Shown here: piece by piece, positions 23,301 through 37,300 of the stretch | How the letters are laid out: the number at the start of each line of letters is the position of its first letter | Numbering within the stretch: position 1 is the first letter of the stretch | Source: Diabrotica undecimpunctata | Lineage: Eukaryota > Arthropoda > Insecta > Coleoptera > Chrysomelidae | Assembly: GCF_040954645.1 (NCBI RefSeq) | Contig: NC_092808.1 | Coordinates: 13,631,883-13,695,882 of the forward strand | Direction: 5' to 3' | Length of the DNA stretch: 64,000 nucleotides | The notes under the pieces: generated by a model | Told to the model about the DNA's origin: nothing | The model's database searches: none | What the model saw: the letters and a program-made list of their open reading frames with translations, nothing else | Translations under genes and position numbers: made by a program

Positions 23301-26300
23301 CTTGTTCAGGGTCACGGATGAAGTCCACAACGGCAGCCACGAAGGAGAAGAATACCTTCATTACGGTGTGGATGGCGGAAGTGGTAAGTGCCGTCTAGCC
23401 AGCGTTGTGTTTTAAGGATAAAAAACCTCATAACAGGAATATGGCGATATATAAAACAAACGGAATGGGTCCCCAGGTGTGTAGACCATACAGTGCAAGA
23501 AATCGCTAAAAACCACACGATTGACTCTAAATATTAGGTCCTTAAGCAAAGATGAAAAAGTCTACGAACTCAAAGAAGACATTAAGGACTTAAAATGATA
23601 AAACAAAGCCTAGATAGCGTAGGATTTATAATTTCCAAGAGATATTCACATAAAGTAGAGCAATTCGTAGGACTATCCGAAAGAATTGCAATGATTAGGC
23701 TAAATATAAACGAGAACATCTCCCTGAAAATTATGGGTGGGCGTGGCTATCCCCAGACGGAAAAACTCGGAACGAAATAGCAATACATACTGTACTGTAC
23801 ATTACATACTGTGTAACAAAACAGATATCATACAGGACGTAACAGAAATAAATACGGCTTCAGTAAGTAGCGATCACCGAATGGTTAGAGCCCAATTAGA
23901 GATAAAACATAATAAAAATAGAAATAAATTTAGAAAAACTTGGAATATAGACATAGATGAACTATAATCTAATACAGAACAATATAAAAGCAAGTTAAAA
24001 CCCGCGAAAGTATTAAATCTAGATAAATTTAGCTTAAATGAAATCAATAAAGTCATAACAAAAGAACTATTAAATGCAAGCTCAGAAGTGGCAATCGCGA
24101 ACAGAAAACGAGAATCCAAAATAAGTGTAGAATCATGCTGAAACAAAGGAAAGATCTTCTGAGACAAAACAAAAGAGACACTGCAGAATTTAAGGAACTT
24201 AATCGAGTAATAAGAAAACAGATAAAAGAGGACTGTAAAAAACATCAAGAAAACCGTATAGAACAAGTCATAGAGAAAAACCGAAGTCTCAAATGCACCA
24301 AACCGAAACTAGGAAAGAAAAATATAGTAACCATTAAAAATGAACTAGAAAAAAGTAAATCTGATATAGCAAACTCAATTGAAAAGTTCTACGCCGATCT
24401 GTCTCGTTACAGAAACGATCTCCCTAACTCCTCAAAGCAGATAACAGATATCAACTCAGAAGTCATGCCCGAAATAAGCCACGAAGAAATAGAAAGAGCA
24501 GTAAAAGAAATAAAAATGAAAAAAAGAATAAAGCTCCTGGAAGCGATGGAATCCTAACAGAAATACTGAAGAAAGGCGGAGAAGAAGCCATCACATGTCT
24601 AAAAATACTATTTAATAAATGTCTATTCGAAGGCAACATACCCGACCAATGGAATGCTGCTAAAATAAGATTAATACATAAAAGGAAGACACCGTAGAAC
24701 TGAAAAATTATCGACCAATTTTACTTCTTTCACAACTTTACAAAAGATTTGTAACGAAATTATTTTTGCTTACCACATGGGGTACTATTATAAGGGGTAG
24801 AAAATTAGGAACTCAAATTATGGGGGTCGAGATAGGCAAGAAAACTAAATCGAAATGTATGCGAACGGCACTCAGGGTTTGTTAGGAGAGCTGGGGTTGT
24901 GGATAAGTAAATGGCAATGAGGTTGGATTAGGGCAACTACAAAAAAATGAAACAAAGGGGTTACTTTCATAAATCTACTGGGACAAATGAACAAATAGAA
25001 CAACAAGAAAGACTTCTAGCTATTTAAGAAAAAAAAGGACGCCGCTTCGAAGGATCCTAAACTTAATTACATTGGTTTATACCAAAATAAAATATATAAA
25101 AGACTTACATATGTCCTATCTATTTATCTATTACATATATCCTATCTATTACAAATTAAACACAAACACTAATCTGGATTTTCACTAAAATACACTGAAA
25201 AAGTTCTGAGATTATCTTCTCTGTTAGAAGAAACCAAGTCATTATTAATCGTTTAAGAATTGGCCATACTGCCTTAACACACAAATACCTAATAACAAAA
25301 GAACCACTACCTATCTGCTCCAGCTGGTCTAACCCACTGACTGTGAAACACATCCTGCTTGATTGTCCTCAATTCAAGGAAGAAAGAAGATCCCACGGAT
25401 TCACAGATGATGATCTCAAGACAGTTCTCACCAAAAAAAATTTCGACAGTGTTAAGCTATTTAAAAGACATCAAGTTATTCAATTTTATTTAATGTAATA
25501 TTTCATGTATTTATTATATCCACTAATAACCCTGCGCGGTTGATGTGGTTTTGTTTTTAAATAAAAAAAAAATGAATATTTAAATTTTTTAGGAGAAAAA
25601 CGGATTTAGGGCTTTTTATTTTAAAGTTGGATGCTAACTTATCAGATTCTAAGAACCCCTAACTCCCTCGTATAGGAAGTTAAAGCTTTTTACTTTAAAA
25701 ATTAACTAATTTTATACATACTGAACATAAAAGGTTTATTGAAAATACAACTTATGTTTTTAAGAACTGTGTAATATCTTAAAATGAATAGACATATAAA
25801 AATTTGAAAATATGAAACAATTTAAAACGAAGTAACATAAAGGAAAAATTGGTTTTATGACTCATTCAGCGTCAGTCATTTTTTAATAAATCTGGCTCCT
25901 CTGAATCTTGAATGCTTAACCAAAATCCACGGCGATTAGATGGCATACGAGGGCACACTTGTTCGACTATTTCTTTTTTTTTAGCTTTATTAAATCCTCT
26001 TACTCCTTTAGTTTTCTCAGGCATTGGAAAGTTCTTGATATATTTAGCTTGTAAGAAATTTAGCACTTTGATATTAGATTCTTGGTAATTAGTGGAATAT
26101 AGTAGAATTGTATTGCCTCGTTTAGCTATTATTTTTACAATGTCTGTAAGATACGGAACGCTATAGTTGCCACGATGCGTAAATTTTGGCTTGGAAGTGT
26201 AGTCTTTCCAAGCGAAAAGATCCTCACCACTAAGCTCCTTTGTTTCCACTTTCCCTAAGTTTGCTTCCTGAACACTCTTAACAACATCTTGGAAATCGTA

Positions 26301-28269
26301 CACTTTTCCACTATGCTTCATAGCTAATTCTACCTGATGGTGAAAGGAGTCAGCAGCCATAAAAGTGTGACCTGGTTCGAAATAAAAAATATCAATGGCG
26401 TCGACAGAAATCTCCATGCAATAATTAACAATATACACCAAAAAGGTAAAGAAAGTCCAGTTCTTATTTTGTGCTGAGCAATTGTCCAGCAAAATACAAA
26501 TATGTTTTACATCTCTGAAATGGTAAAAAGACGAGTTAAAGACATTTAGGATGTCTTCCTTTTTTCTTCTACTTATTGCCTCATGCCACAATTCCGCGGG
26601 AGGTTTGGTCTTACGTTTAGTACCAATAGGTACAAAACTTTTATTAAACACTACCATTCTTCGAGTAAACACGACTTCTTTAAAGAAATCCATGCATGGC
26701 AACATGATGACTTTTGAAGATCAGCACAAAAGAACATGGTGTCATTGGAAGACTGTAGTTTTGTATGCTCTTTATATAATTGTTTTCATTCTGTAGCTTT
26801 TGCAATATGGCTCTTCCAACAGACGCAAACCAAATAATCTGATGATATGTTTTCCTGACTGTGGTCATTATTATGTTCTTTAAACTTGACGCACATGCCA
26901 CATTCTTCATGACCGAGTTTAGTGAATGATATATTGAGTTCATTAACAACTTTTCTGTTAAATCGTAAGAACAGTCACAAAGTTTTCACTTCGTCTAAAG
27001 TCATCATACATCCTTTGAATGGTCACATCATTTGGGAGGTATCGGCGATTCGGTGCATGTTCTCTTCTGTAATGAGCAATACTTGGGTTGTAACTCTGTA
27101 TATGATTTCTAATGACGCTTCTGTCAATTTTCTTATGATTAGAATGCTTTCCCCTTTTGTCGGTTACACCTGACGCTGTACCTGTTATTGTATTTTTGTC
27201 ACCAGATGTTATGGTATCATAAATAACTGAGTTATTTTCTTTAAAAAATCCAAGAGTCATTCGAAAAAATGTTTTACATACCCTGACCGCTTCGCCTTTT
27301 TGGTCATTAAAAAAATATCGAAATGAATTGTGTTTGGTTTGCGATATACCTCGATGTCTTTTTACCGGGAGCGCAGTGGTGTGTAAGACGATAAAGTGTC
27401 GTCTTTCGGTGAAATTTTTGTTCCAAAATTCGGCGTTACATTGCATTTGTAGCGACATTTATCATCATAAGGATCGCGCGTGGGATGGTCTTCTTTATTC
27501 TGTTTCGTAATTTTTCTTTTAAAGTTGTACTTGTTTTCTTCCGTATCCTTTTTGTTCCACTTTTTGTAATACCAAGTTCCTTATTTTCTCTATCTGGTTC
27601 TTGTTCTAAATCTAACTGCTGTTCATTTTCTTGAGGATTTTTATTACGGATTACACTATTGTTTACAGTTTCTATTTCTAAATTTAAGGAGTCAATATCT
27701 TCTTTAATCACTGGATAAGCAGGTATTATTTTGGTTTCAAATTGAGCCTCTATAGTTAACGAAGTTGCACTATCATCTGCCATTGGTAGCGGATCTTGTT
27801 TTAAGTTGTATTCAGTCTTATTGAGAACATCATTGAGTTGTTGATTTTGTTCAGACAACATCGATGGCATTAAAGCTACTCTTGATAAATTACGTCTAGG
27901 TATCATTGCTTCAACGATTTAAACTGTTAAAATTCTTATTAAACCGCCCACCTAAAATATATAAAAAATCGTTAGATCTTATGCAAAAGATGAACTGACT
28001 AGCTCAAAACAAATAATTGGATTTATGTTATAATTTTTGTTACTAATATAAAAACTAGACACTGTAAGAATATAAAAATCTTAATCCAAACTGACAGAAA
28101 GATAATCTAATACTATTAAATTTTTTAAAGTGAGAAATAGAAACGCAACTTTAATTTCTGTTAAAATATCCTAGTATTTGTGTAACGTTCATTTAATAAA
28201 TTATTTTTATAAAGTTAGTTTTTCCTACTCTTATTTAACTGTAATTTTAGAAGTTTCATTTTCTGTTTT

Positions 28270-28357
<88 letters not shown>

Positions 28358-31300
28358 TGTTTTCAATTTTTGAGCAAGCAACTTTTAAACTGTGCCCAAA
28401 TTGGTAATATTAGTTATGCAACAATGTTGGTCTATCAAAATTAGATTCAAGAACCTAGACTATTACATTTTGAGGTTAACGTTACAACTTTACTGATAAC
28501 TGAATATCTTTAAATACATAATATGAATGAACTTACTTGATTAAATGATGCGGAAAATAAAATGGATATTATATCTTCTTGGGAAAACGGGATCTTAAAA
28601 TTACAACTAAACAAAATTAAATCCACAAACCAAAGAAGTAGTACTCGTCAGCGTCAAACAATTAATGAGAATGAAACTGGCAAAAGCCACGTCAAAACAG
28701 CCAGTCACGCCATAACATTTGGTAAAAGAATACCCTAACTTCAAAAACTATTCCGCGGTATTTCACAGAAGACGGTCTTAATTCTGTATTCATAGGCGTA
28801 ATTAGAAGAAAAAAGGCCCTAAATAACAATGTTTGTAGATTTGGGGTACTTTTAGTTCTTTTTTGCTACATAGGGCTTTCTTTTTACAAAAATAACACCA
28901 AAATGGATTTAGGGCCAATATATATTTCACAATAACTCGTCATTTTGATGGATTTAAGGTTTTCTAACGACAAAGTGTATTTTTATTTCCGATTCATAAA
29001 TGCCCATAAAAGACATTTACAAAAATGTTGGAGTTAGGGCCTTTTAGCTTATGAGGGCAGCACTATAGATAACCTACTTTTGTTTTTAAAAGACTTTAAT
29101 TTACTAAGCTGAGTGTAATTAACTGTTACCGTTTTGCTAATAACCTTATTAGGTTGAAGCGGGTTTTTTGTAAATAAAAGAAAACGAATCTTATGACTAA
29201 AATAAAAGCATTCTATTGTCAATTATTACAATTTAATGTTTTTATGTGTTAAGGTGTGTTGTCCTACTAGTCAAATAGTCATTAGTGACGGGGATTCAAC
29301 CGATGTGGATATTACTAAACATAAAAACTACAAGCTATTGCCCGAAGATTGTGGTTATTTGGATATAGCGCATATAAGAGTGATAAATGGAGAAGATGCA
29401 GAACTTAGTGAATATCCATGGATGTCTTTACTGAGTTTTAGAGGATCTGGTAAGAAAAAAAATTATATCTTTTTAAAAAATTCTCATTCTTGCAATTTTT
29501 GTCTTTTATTACTAGTTGATTAGACCTATCTCCTTTTACTACACATAATTACAATTTTCTATTGGTTAATTTCTTTCAGATAATAAAGCAGAGTTTAAGT
29601 GTGCAGGATCAATTATCAATAATAGATATATCCACACGGCAGCCCATTGCTTACAGGATAGACCAGCATTGTAAGTAAACAAGAAATACGACAGTAATAT
29701 TACAAATTATAAAAAACAGAGTTAAGTAGACGGTACTGTAGACTAGCACCAAGCTTTAAATTAACCAACAATATTGCTGTTTCTATTATTCTCTTTACAA
29801 TTCTGCCGTGATAAGGTAAAACCAGTAAGTACGAAAATAATGGTTTTGAGTTATTTGTAATTTAAGAATTTTTCTTCATTACAGTGATATACTTGCTAGC
29901 TACGAGACGTATTTCTATGAACCAAACCTGTGAAATTGCTGGTATCGGTTATTAATTATTTAATTTCTACTTTGTAAACTAGTTTAAATTTTTTTTTGTG
30001 ATATAGTGTACGGAGTACAAATAGCTCTCCCTAAATGGGGGAAGCTGTAAAAAGAAAGACGCCGTTAGGTGTAACTATTAACCAGACAATGAGTGCAGAT
30101 AACTCTAAAAGTGATGCGGAGTCAGAAAATTATTTATCGGTCCCCGTACAAGACATTGGTGAGATAACATCTCCCTGGCGAACTCCTCTGTTGATTATAT
30201 TATGTATAATCATTCTGTATCGGAAGTCTATCCTGCAGTTATTCATAGCTCTCTCTATTGCCCAAAGTTCTATGGAGACGAATACTTTTTCATAATCAAC
30301 GAAGCTAATATATAAGTTCAAGTGATATTCATTGGCTTTCTCTATTAGCGTTCTGATTGTAAGAAGATGATTCGCTGTGCTGTAACCCTTTCGGAATCCT
30401 GCCTGCTCTACCGGTTGATAGCTATCGAGCTATCGAGAACAGTTTGTACATTTATGACAGCAGGGAGATTGGCCTATAGTTATTCAGATCTCTCCTGTCT
30501 CCTTTTTTGAAGAGAAGTATTGTCAAACTTTCATTCCAATCATCTGGGACTTTTCCTCTGTGAAGACATTCGTTGAAAAAATTTTTCCAATACTTCGACA
30601 ATAATTTCACTCCCATCCTTCAACATTTCTACAAGTATTACATCTGGGCCTGGAGCCTTATTGTTGTTTAGTTGTGCCATAGCTTGTTTTATTTCGAAGG
30701 ATTCTATGTTAGGGAGTATTTCTGAGTTGACATTCGTTATATTTCTCTTAAGATCTTCATTTGCAGTGTTATCTGGGTTCTTGTTTGAGGAATATAAATT
30801 ACGGTAAAATGCTTGAGTAACATTTAGGATTTCGTTCTTTTCTCTTATTTCTTTTCCATCTTTATTCTTCAGTGAGATTAATATAGGCTTTTCTAAGTTG
30901 ATCTTAAGCATTTCAGGCCTTGGTTCTTTTCTATTATTTTTTTCTACCTTGTTTTCATTGTAAATCCTTAAATCTTCCTTTACTCCCTTCTTTATTTGTT
31001 TATTCAATTCTTTGAAACCATCGGTGTTTCGCGTTCCTTCGCTTAGAAATGTGCGTCTCTTTTCCATCAACCGTTTTGTTCCATCACTTATTCTGTCTTC
31101 TTTATTTTTCGTTTTCTTTGCAACAGTCAGTCCTGCTTTCAAGAGCTTTCGTTGCATTTCTTTATAATTTGTGTGCATGTCGAAATATTCTTGTTGATAA
31201 TGTTCTACAAATTCTTTTCGTAAGACTTCTCTGTACTCATCTCCCTTCTGTCGCATTTTAGTTTGATCTATCTGATTACAATAATTATGTGGCCTGTTTC

Positions 31301-34300
31301 TACTGGTTTTCGTCTACTTAACAAGAATCCTAGCTCTTAAAAGACGATGATCACTGCCAGTTGTGAATCGGTTGAGAGCAGTTATATCTTCAAAAATGTC
31401 TTTGTTCCCACACAAGAAGTAATTGATCTGGTTTTTCATCTTTTTATAGGAAGATATCCACGTCCATTTTCGGTTTGGTGGTTTCTTGCTCTCTAATAAT
31501 TTAAAATAAATTTTGTGGAAGAGTTGAAAATGAAAGTTTTCAATGTTTTATTGTTAGATTAAACGAATTTCCATCAAGTAACGGTCGAATCTATCACTTA
31601 AGTCCAATACATTATCTTGTAATTTTTTTGGAATAAATACTTCATTTCCTAATAGGATGCAATTTTGTTCCATTCACAATTCGTTTCTAGGTTTAAAGTA
31701 TGGTTTTAAGGATTTATCACTCACTTTCCTGGTCAACCAGATAAAATAAAATATTTTACTTTTACTAACTGCAAATCCTTGTTTGTTTTATTCGAAATAT
31801 GACAAGCATTTAAAAGTATTTGATCTACCAAGCTAAATGAATACAAACAATCTGTAATTTTTGTATTTTCACCACCGGGTAATCGTGATAAACCATCAGC
31901 ATTATTAATTGCTGTTCCTTTTTTATACTAAATATCGTATTGATAATCCGACAGAGTGATTGCCGATCTTTTACTATCCTTTTAAAGTTTGGCCAACTAG
32001 TTCTCTTCTTCTTGTTGGGTTGAAATTGTTCTGTTTCAATTGCTCCTAGGGTCAGTAAGATTGGATTATGTGTTGAATCCCCTTCATTTAGTGAGTGTAT
32101 TTCGTATTGTTGCCCTATATTATGTAGAATTGTTATATCCAGAAAAGTGGGAAGTCTGTCTTTTCGATGGAATCATGTTGGTTCCACCGGTCCAACAGTC
32201 GAACGGTCTGTCATTTCAGTTTGTTGCTCTGTCGTACCAATTGGGTGATCTCGCGTTTAGGTCTCCTATGATAACGGTGGGCTCTTCTGTATCTATTTAA
32301 CATGTGCTGAAACTATTTTCAGGGTGTCGTGTTCCGTTAAGATGTTTACTGTGGTGGCCTCCATAGTAAACAATCCATTTGGTGTAGGAATTAGAGTATG
32401 CTTTATTGCTTTTGTCATGTTTTTATATTGTGTTCGTACTGCTATGTAATATTTTTGATTTCTTTGGTCACCACCAGGTCTCTTTATTCTTAAACTTCTT
32501 TTCTGAAGTTTCCAAATTGTCTGAGGTAACCAATATTAACTTGCTTCATGTAAATTTTAGGTTAGGTGTAAGACTTGGAGAATATGACATTTCCAATGAA
32601 GGAATAGACTGTACAGGCAGTGGTTATGACCGAGAATGCAACGAGCCTATTTAGGATGTAGCAATTGAAGATATAATTTCACATCCGAACTTCGATTCTA
32701 AACAATTTTTAAATGATATTGGTCTGTTGAGAGTTAAAAAAATCAAGTTTAATGACAGTAAGTATTAAAAATTTTATTTAAAAAAATGTCTTTATAAACT
32801 AATTCTCTAACAAGCAAAATCGTAAAATTATCGAATCAAGGTACATTTTTTAAAATGTGATAGAGGACTTGAGAGAAAATGGTTTAAATAAAGAAGACAA
32901 GATGGACAGAAATGAGTGACAAATAAGAGTAAGGAATAGCGACACCTGAAAAGAAGTTCACTTGCTAGCGTTTCTCATTTTCTTAAGCGCAATAGGTTGA
33001 TATCAGTAGAGTCAGGAGAGGGAAGGCGAGTTGTCCAAGGAGGAGTTTGCATGTAGAAAGTATTGTAGTTATCTGGAAACCAAATTTTAACAAGTAAGTC
33101 TGTAGGCGGTAATAAACAGTTTGATTTGAAATTTGGAAACAACTTTTAAGCCGGTCAGCAAATACGGTGGGTATAATTGGATTTTCTTAATTGGATGATA
33201 CTTCAGCAGCAAAAGGAAGACTCGTATACTGTCTTCCAAAGACTGAGTGGAATCTATCGAGTGTCCCATTATAGGGTTTGAATTGGACTCGTGCGGTGTA
33301 AATTCGAAGACCTGTATTTTGAACGACATTCTTTTTTATTACGTTCTTTAGAGCAGTTGTAAAGGAATAAATTATTGGCTTTAAGTTATTAATTTATATA
33401 TGCGACTACTGCGAAGGTTCATTGTGAAAGCGTTTGCAATAAACTTGTTTTCGTACATGTTATTGTCAATAACATTTACCATGAAAAAGGAATATTATAA
33501 CACACTACCTTGTCGTCTGGATGTTTTATTCTCTAAGAACGATACTGGATATGAGACTCAGGTGTATAGAAAACCAACACACACCAACCGATATTTAAAT
33601 TTCAAATCAAATCAGAATATTAATATTAAAAAGGGAATCATTAAATCCTTTACGATAGAGCCAAAATTGCTTGTTCTAACGAAAATTCTTTTTTGGAGGA
33701 AAAACATATTTGTTAATATCTGTTTTAATAAAAAATGATATCCTTTATCGTTTATAAAATAAGGAATTTTCAACAATCGACCGAATAGAACAGAACAACT
33801 TAGAACGAGATTGTACAACATACACAAGGAATAATACTCCAGATGAAGCCACCCTAGTTCTAGCATCTGAAAACCCACTCTCATTGCGCAGAGAATATCT
33901 GGCAAGCAAATATTTTCTAAACCAACATTATCGTGGCACTTATAATGGAAAAATAAATAATGAATTAAATACAGCTGATTTAACATTCACATTTTTCATT
34001 AAAAAAAACTCTCCACCACTTGCAAGAGCAGTTATAACTTGCAACGAACTCAAGTTAATAAATTCCCCTTGTAATCTTATCTGGGAATCGTTGGATATAC
34101 CACATCTAACAAATGTTCTAGCTACAAATATCCTAAATACAATTATTCCTAAATACCAAAACGAATTTTGTTATACTACTCACACAGAAATCATAAGTGG
34201 CTATTCAAACCATATTGTGATCTATACAGACGGGTCAAAGTCACCAACATGTACAACCAGTGCTTACTTTGTAGCAAAAAGGAAGATAAAAAGATCATTT

Positions 34301-37300
34301 ATTTTAAATAATCAATCCAGCATCTTTTCTGCTGAAGCCTATGCTATATACAAAGCCCTTGAATTGTGCTGTGAAAACCAGTGGAACAAAATTGTCATAA
34401 GCAGTGATTCACTGTCAGTACCTATTATACTCATTACAAAACTTTAAATTAACAATCAATAGCAATATATTCATATTAGAAATTTTTCAACAGTTACTAA
34501 AACTATCAGATCCATATGGGGTTAAATTTGTATGGGTTAAGGGACACTCAGATATTTTTGGCAATACTATTCCTGATTCTATAGCTAAAAATCCATTACA
34601 ACACATATGGTGACAGAAGAATTCAACACATGTGACCTACTTGCCTATATCAAACAACATATTCAATTTAAATGAGACAGACGATGGATTCAGTTTGGTG
34701 AAAGCACAGGCACTAATTTATACAAATTACAACCAACAGTAGCTGTAAAACAATTTTACAAAGATGTTACACTAAGCAGAAATACAGTGTCAACTGTCTT
34801 AAGATTAAAAGTAGATCATGGATGTTTTCCGAAACATCTATACAAAATAGGAGTTCTCCCAACAGACCTATGAGTGTGGAACTAGTATAGCTGATTTAAA
34901 TCACATATTTTTCAACTGCCCACTACATCGTAATAAAAGCACGTGGCTGGTAAAAGAATTGATAAAAGAGGGTTTAAGTACACCATTAAACGTAAATCTT
35001 CTATTAAGTGAAGACAATATAAAAATTTTTTAAAATCATTATGATATTTGTTGTAAAAATTAAATTAAAGGAAGGTATGAGTGTAAAATTGATCGTATGC
35101 ATGAACATTTCCTTTGTATGTTTATCATATATTATGTTGCCCACCTACCTAACCGTGGTTTATGTCTTGTTTGTTAAAATAAAGCCGCTCTGATGAATCC
35201 CTGAGTGTGAAAAGTATCCTCCTTGTACAATCCTGTATGAATGAATACTAATATTCATATGTAATTACGTGGCTAAAGGTTCCAAACCAAAGACTATAAG
35301 CAAAAGAAAATTAATTACTATTTAAATGGGAATAAGCCACAATTAAAGGTTAAAATACGTTTATTGACGTTTCAATTTCCACTTCGGAAATCGTTCTCAA
35401 AATACAAACATTAGTAAATTAAACAAATTTTGTTTTTGTTACTTAGTGAAAAAATTCTTCTAATAATTTAATTTTATCTGACTCATCTATATTGACAATT
35501 CAGACATACATTATACATTTTAAAGTAGACAACTTTAAAATGATATTGCCAATATTGTTGAGTTGCGTTCCTGGGACGACTTTACTTATAAGATAGTTCA
35601 TTCGATTACATGAAATCAACTTTAACTTGAGAATATCCGTCAGAAAAGATCATAACATGTAATTCGTCTTTAAAAAGACAAATACATGCCATGATGACAG
35701 TAAAATTCTCCTGTTAGTGATTCCATAGTAAATTATGAGGGAAAAACCAGGAAAAAAAACTCATAATACTATCCCGACATGGTAAGTATTTGATCTTGCA
35801 TTTAGTTTACCTTCAATAAATACCAAATTCCGATTTTATATGTTTGTTATTTAAAAAATATAAATGATGTATTCTCCATATGTTACTGACTTACCAATAC
35901 TGGTATTTTCTTTTTAATAACTTCCTCTTTTAATATGGGTAACCAGATCCTACTACATTCTGCCGAGGAATTCGCGACACAATTGGTCTCATTTGGCATA
36001 ATTAGAGCCGCTTCTTTGATTTTCCTCTTTTTACCATCCGTTTCTTTTAGGACTATATTTGAATCATTCCATTGAACCCTATGTTCATTATTCCATGCAT
36101 GTTTACATATTTGAGATCTATCAAATTCTCTATTTTTAATATAGGATTGATGTTCACTTATTCTAACATTTCATGGCCTTGATGTTTCACCTAAATAAAA
36201 CTGATCGCATTCACAAGGTATTTTATAAATGCAATTCTTTGTCCTTTCTTGTTCATTGTTAGGTTTGGTTTTGGACAAAATAGATCTCAAAACGTCAATA
36301 AACGTATTTTAACCTTAAATTGTGGCTTATTCCCATTTAAATAGTAATTAATTTAAAATGCCACAAGAAAATAGCTTCAGAACAATATTAAGAAACCGTT
36401 ATGGGCCCAGCGTTATTCAAAATTTTCGGAGATTGGAAATTCTATACAAGAAACTGGCACATTGTCAAAATTCAATCAAATTTTTACGAAGATGTAGAGA
36501 CAACAACCTAATACCAAAGGGCTTGAAGTTACGTCCAGCATATTCAAGCAGAAGGTTGAACAACATTCTACATAGAGCCAGCTTGTCCATGATCCGCGAA
36601 AGGTTACAATATCATAGATCAAATTTATTTTTTGTTGAACAAGATATTGTAAGTATTGAAGATTTGCTTTTCGATGTGATACCAAATTCTGATTTTGATC
36701 AAATTATTTTTAGTTTACATATAGTTTATGAAAATTCATATATTAAACAAAGAGATATACATTTAAATAAATTTAATATTCTATTAGAACAAAACAGTAT
36801 ACACACTTTAGATAACCTAAATAGAAATAATGACATTTTAGCGACAGTTGTCAATCTATCAAATAGACATTTAAGTGCAACGGAGAATTTAATACCGTCA
36901 AAGGGTCTAAACTTTGCTGTTACTCAGCCATCAATACCAAAATTAGACAAAATAAGCTCAGTGGAAAAAATATCTCAATGTTTACCAACCCATGAAAAGG
37001 AAGAATACAGAGTATTATGTAAGCTTGAATTGGAAAAGTCTACTAAAATTAAACAAAACATAAGCAAAGAGGAACTAAAGTCTATAAGAACTTTAAAAAA
37101 TGACGACTCCATAATCATCCTACCAGCAGACAAGGGGAATGCAACTCTGATATTGGATAAAATTCAATATGAAAACAAAATTAAAGATCTAATAATAAAC
37201 GGACCTTACACAAAATTAACAAAGGATCCAACAAAACCTTTGGAAAACAAAATATATAGAACTTTATTCAAGTTTAAAGGTTGTTTACCCAGTTATCAGA

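Noticed and set aside
28178..28444. 88-codon ORF with alternating Tyr-Ile
   Set aside because: It simply translates a TA microsatellite.
29880..29935. Exon-like block after TTACAG in intron 4
   Set aside because: It cannot join the flanking protease exons in phase and encodes no conserved protease segment.
32040..32300. 86-codon plus-strand ORF in intron 4
   Set aside because: It is antisense to a Jockey-like endonuclease fragment.
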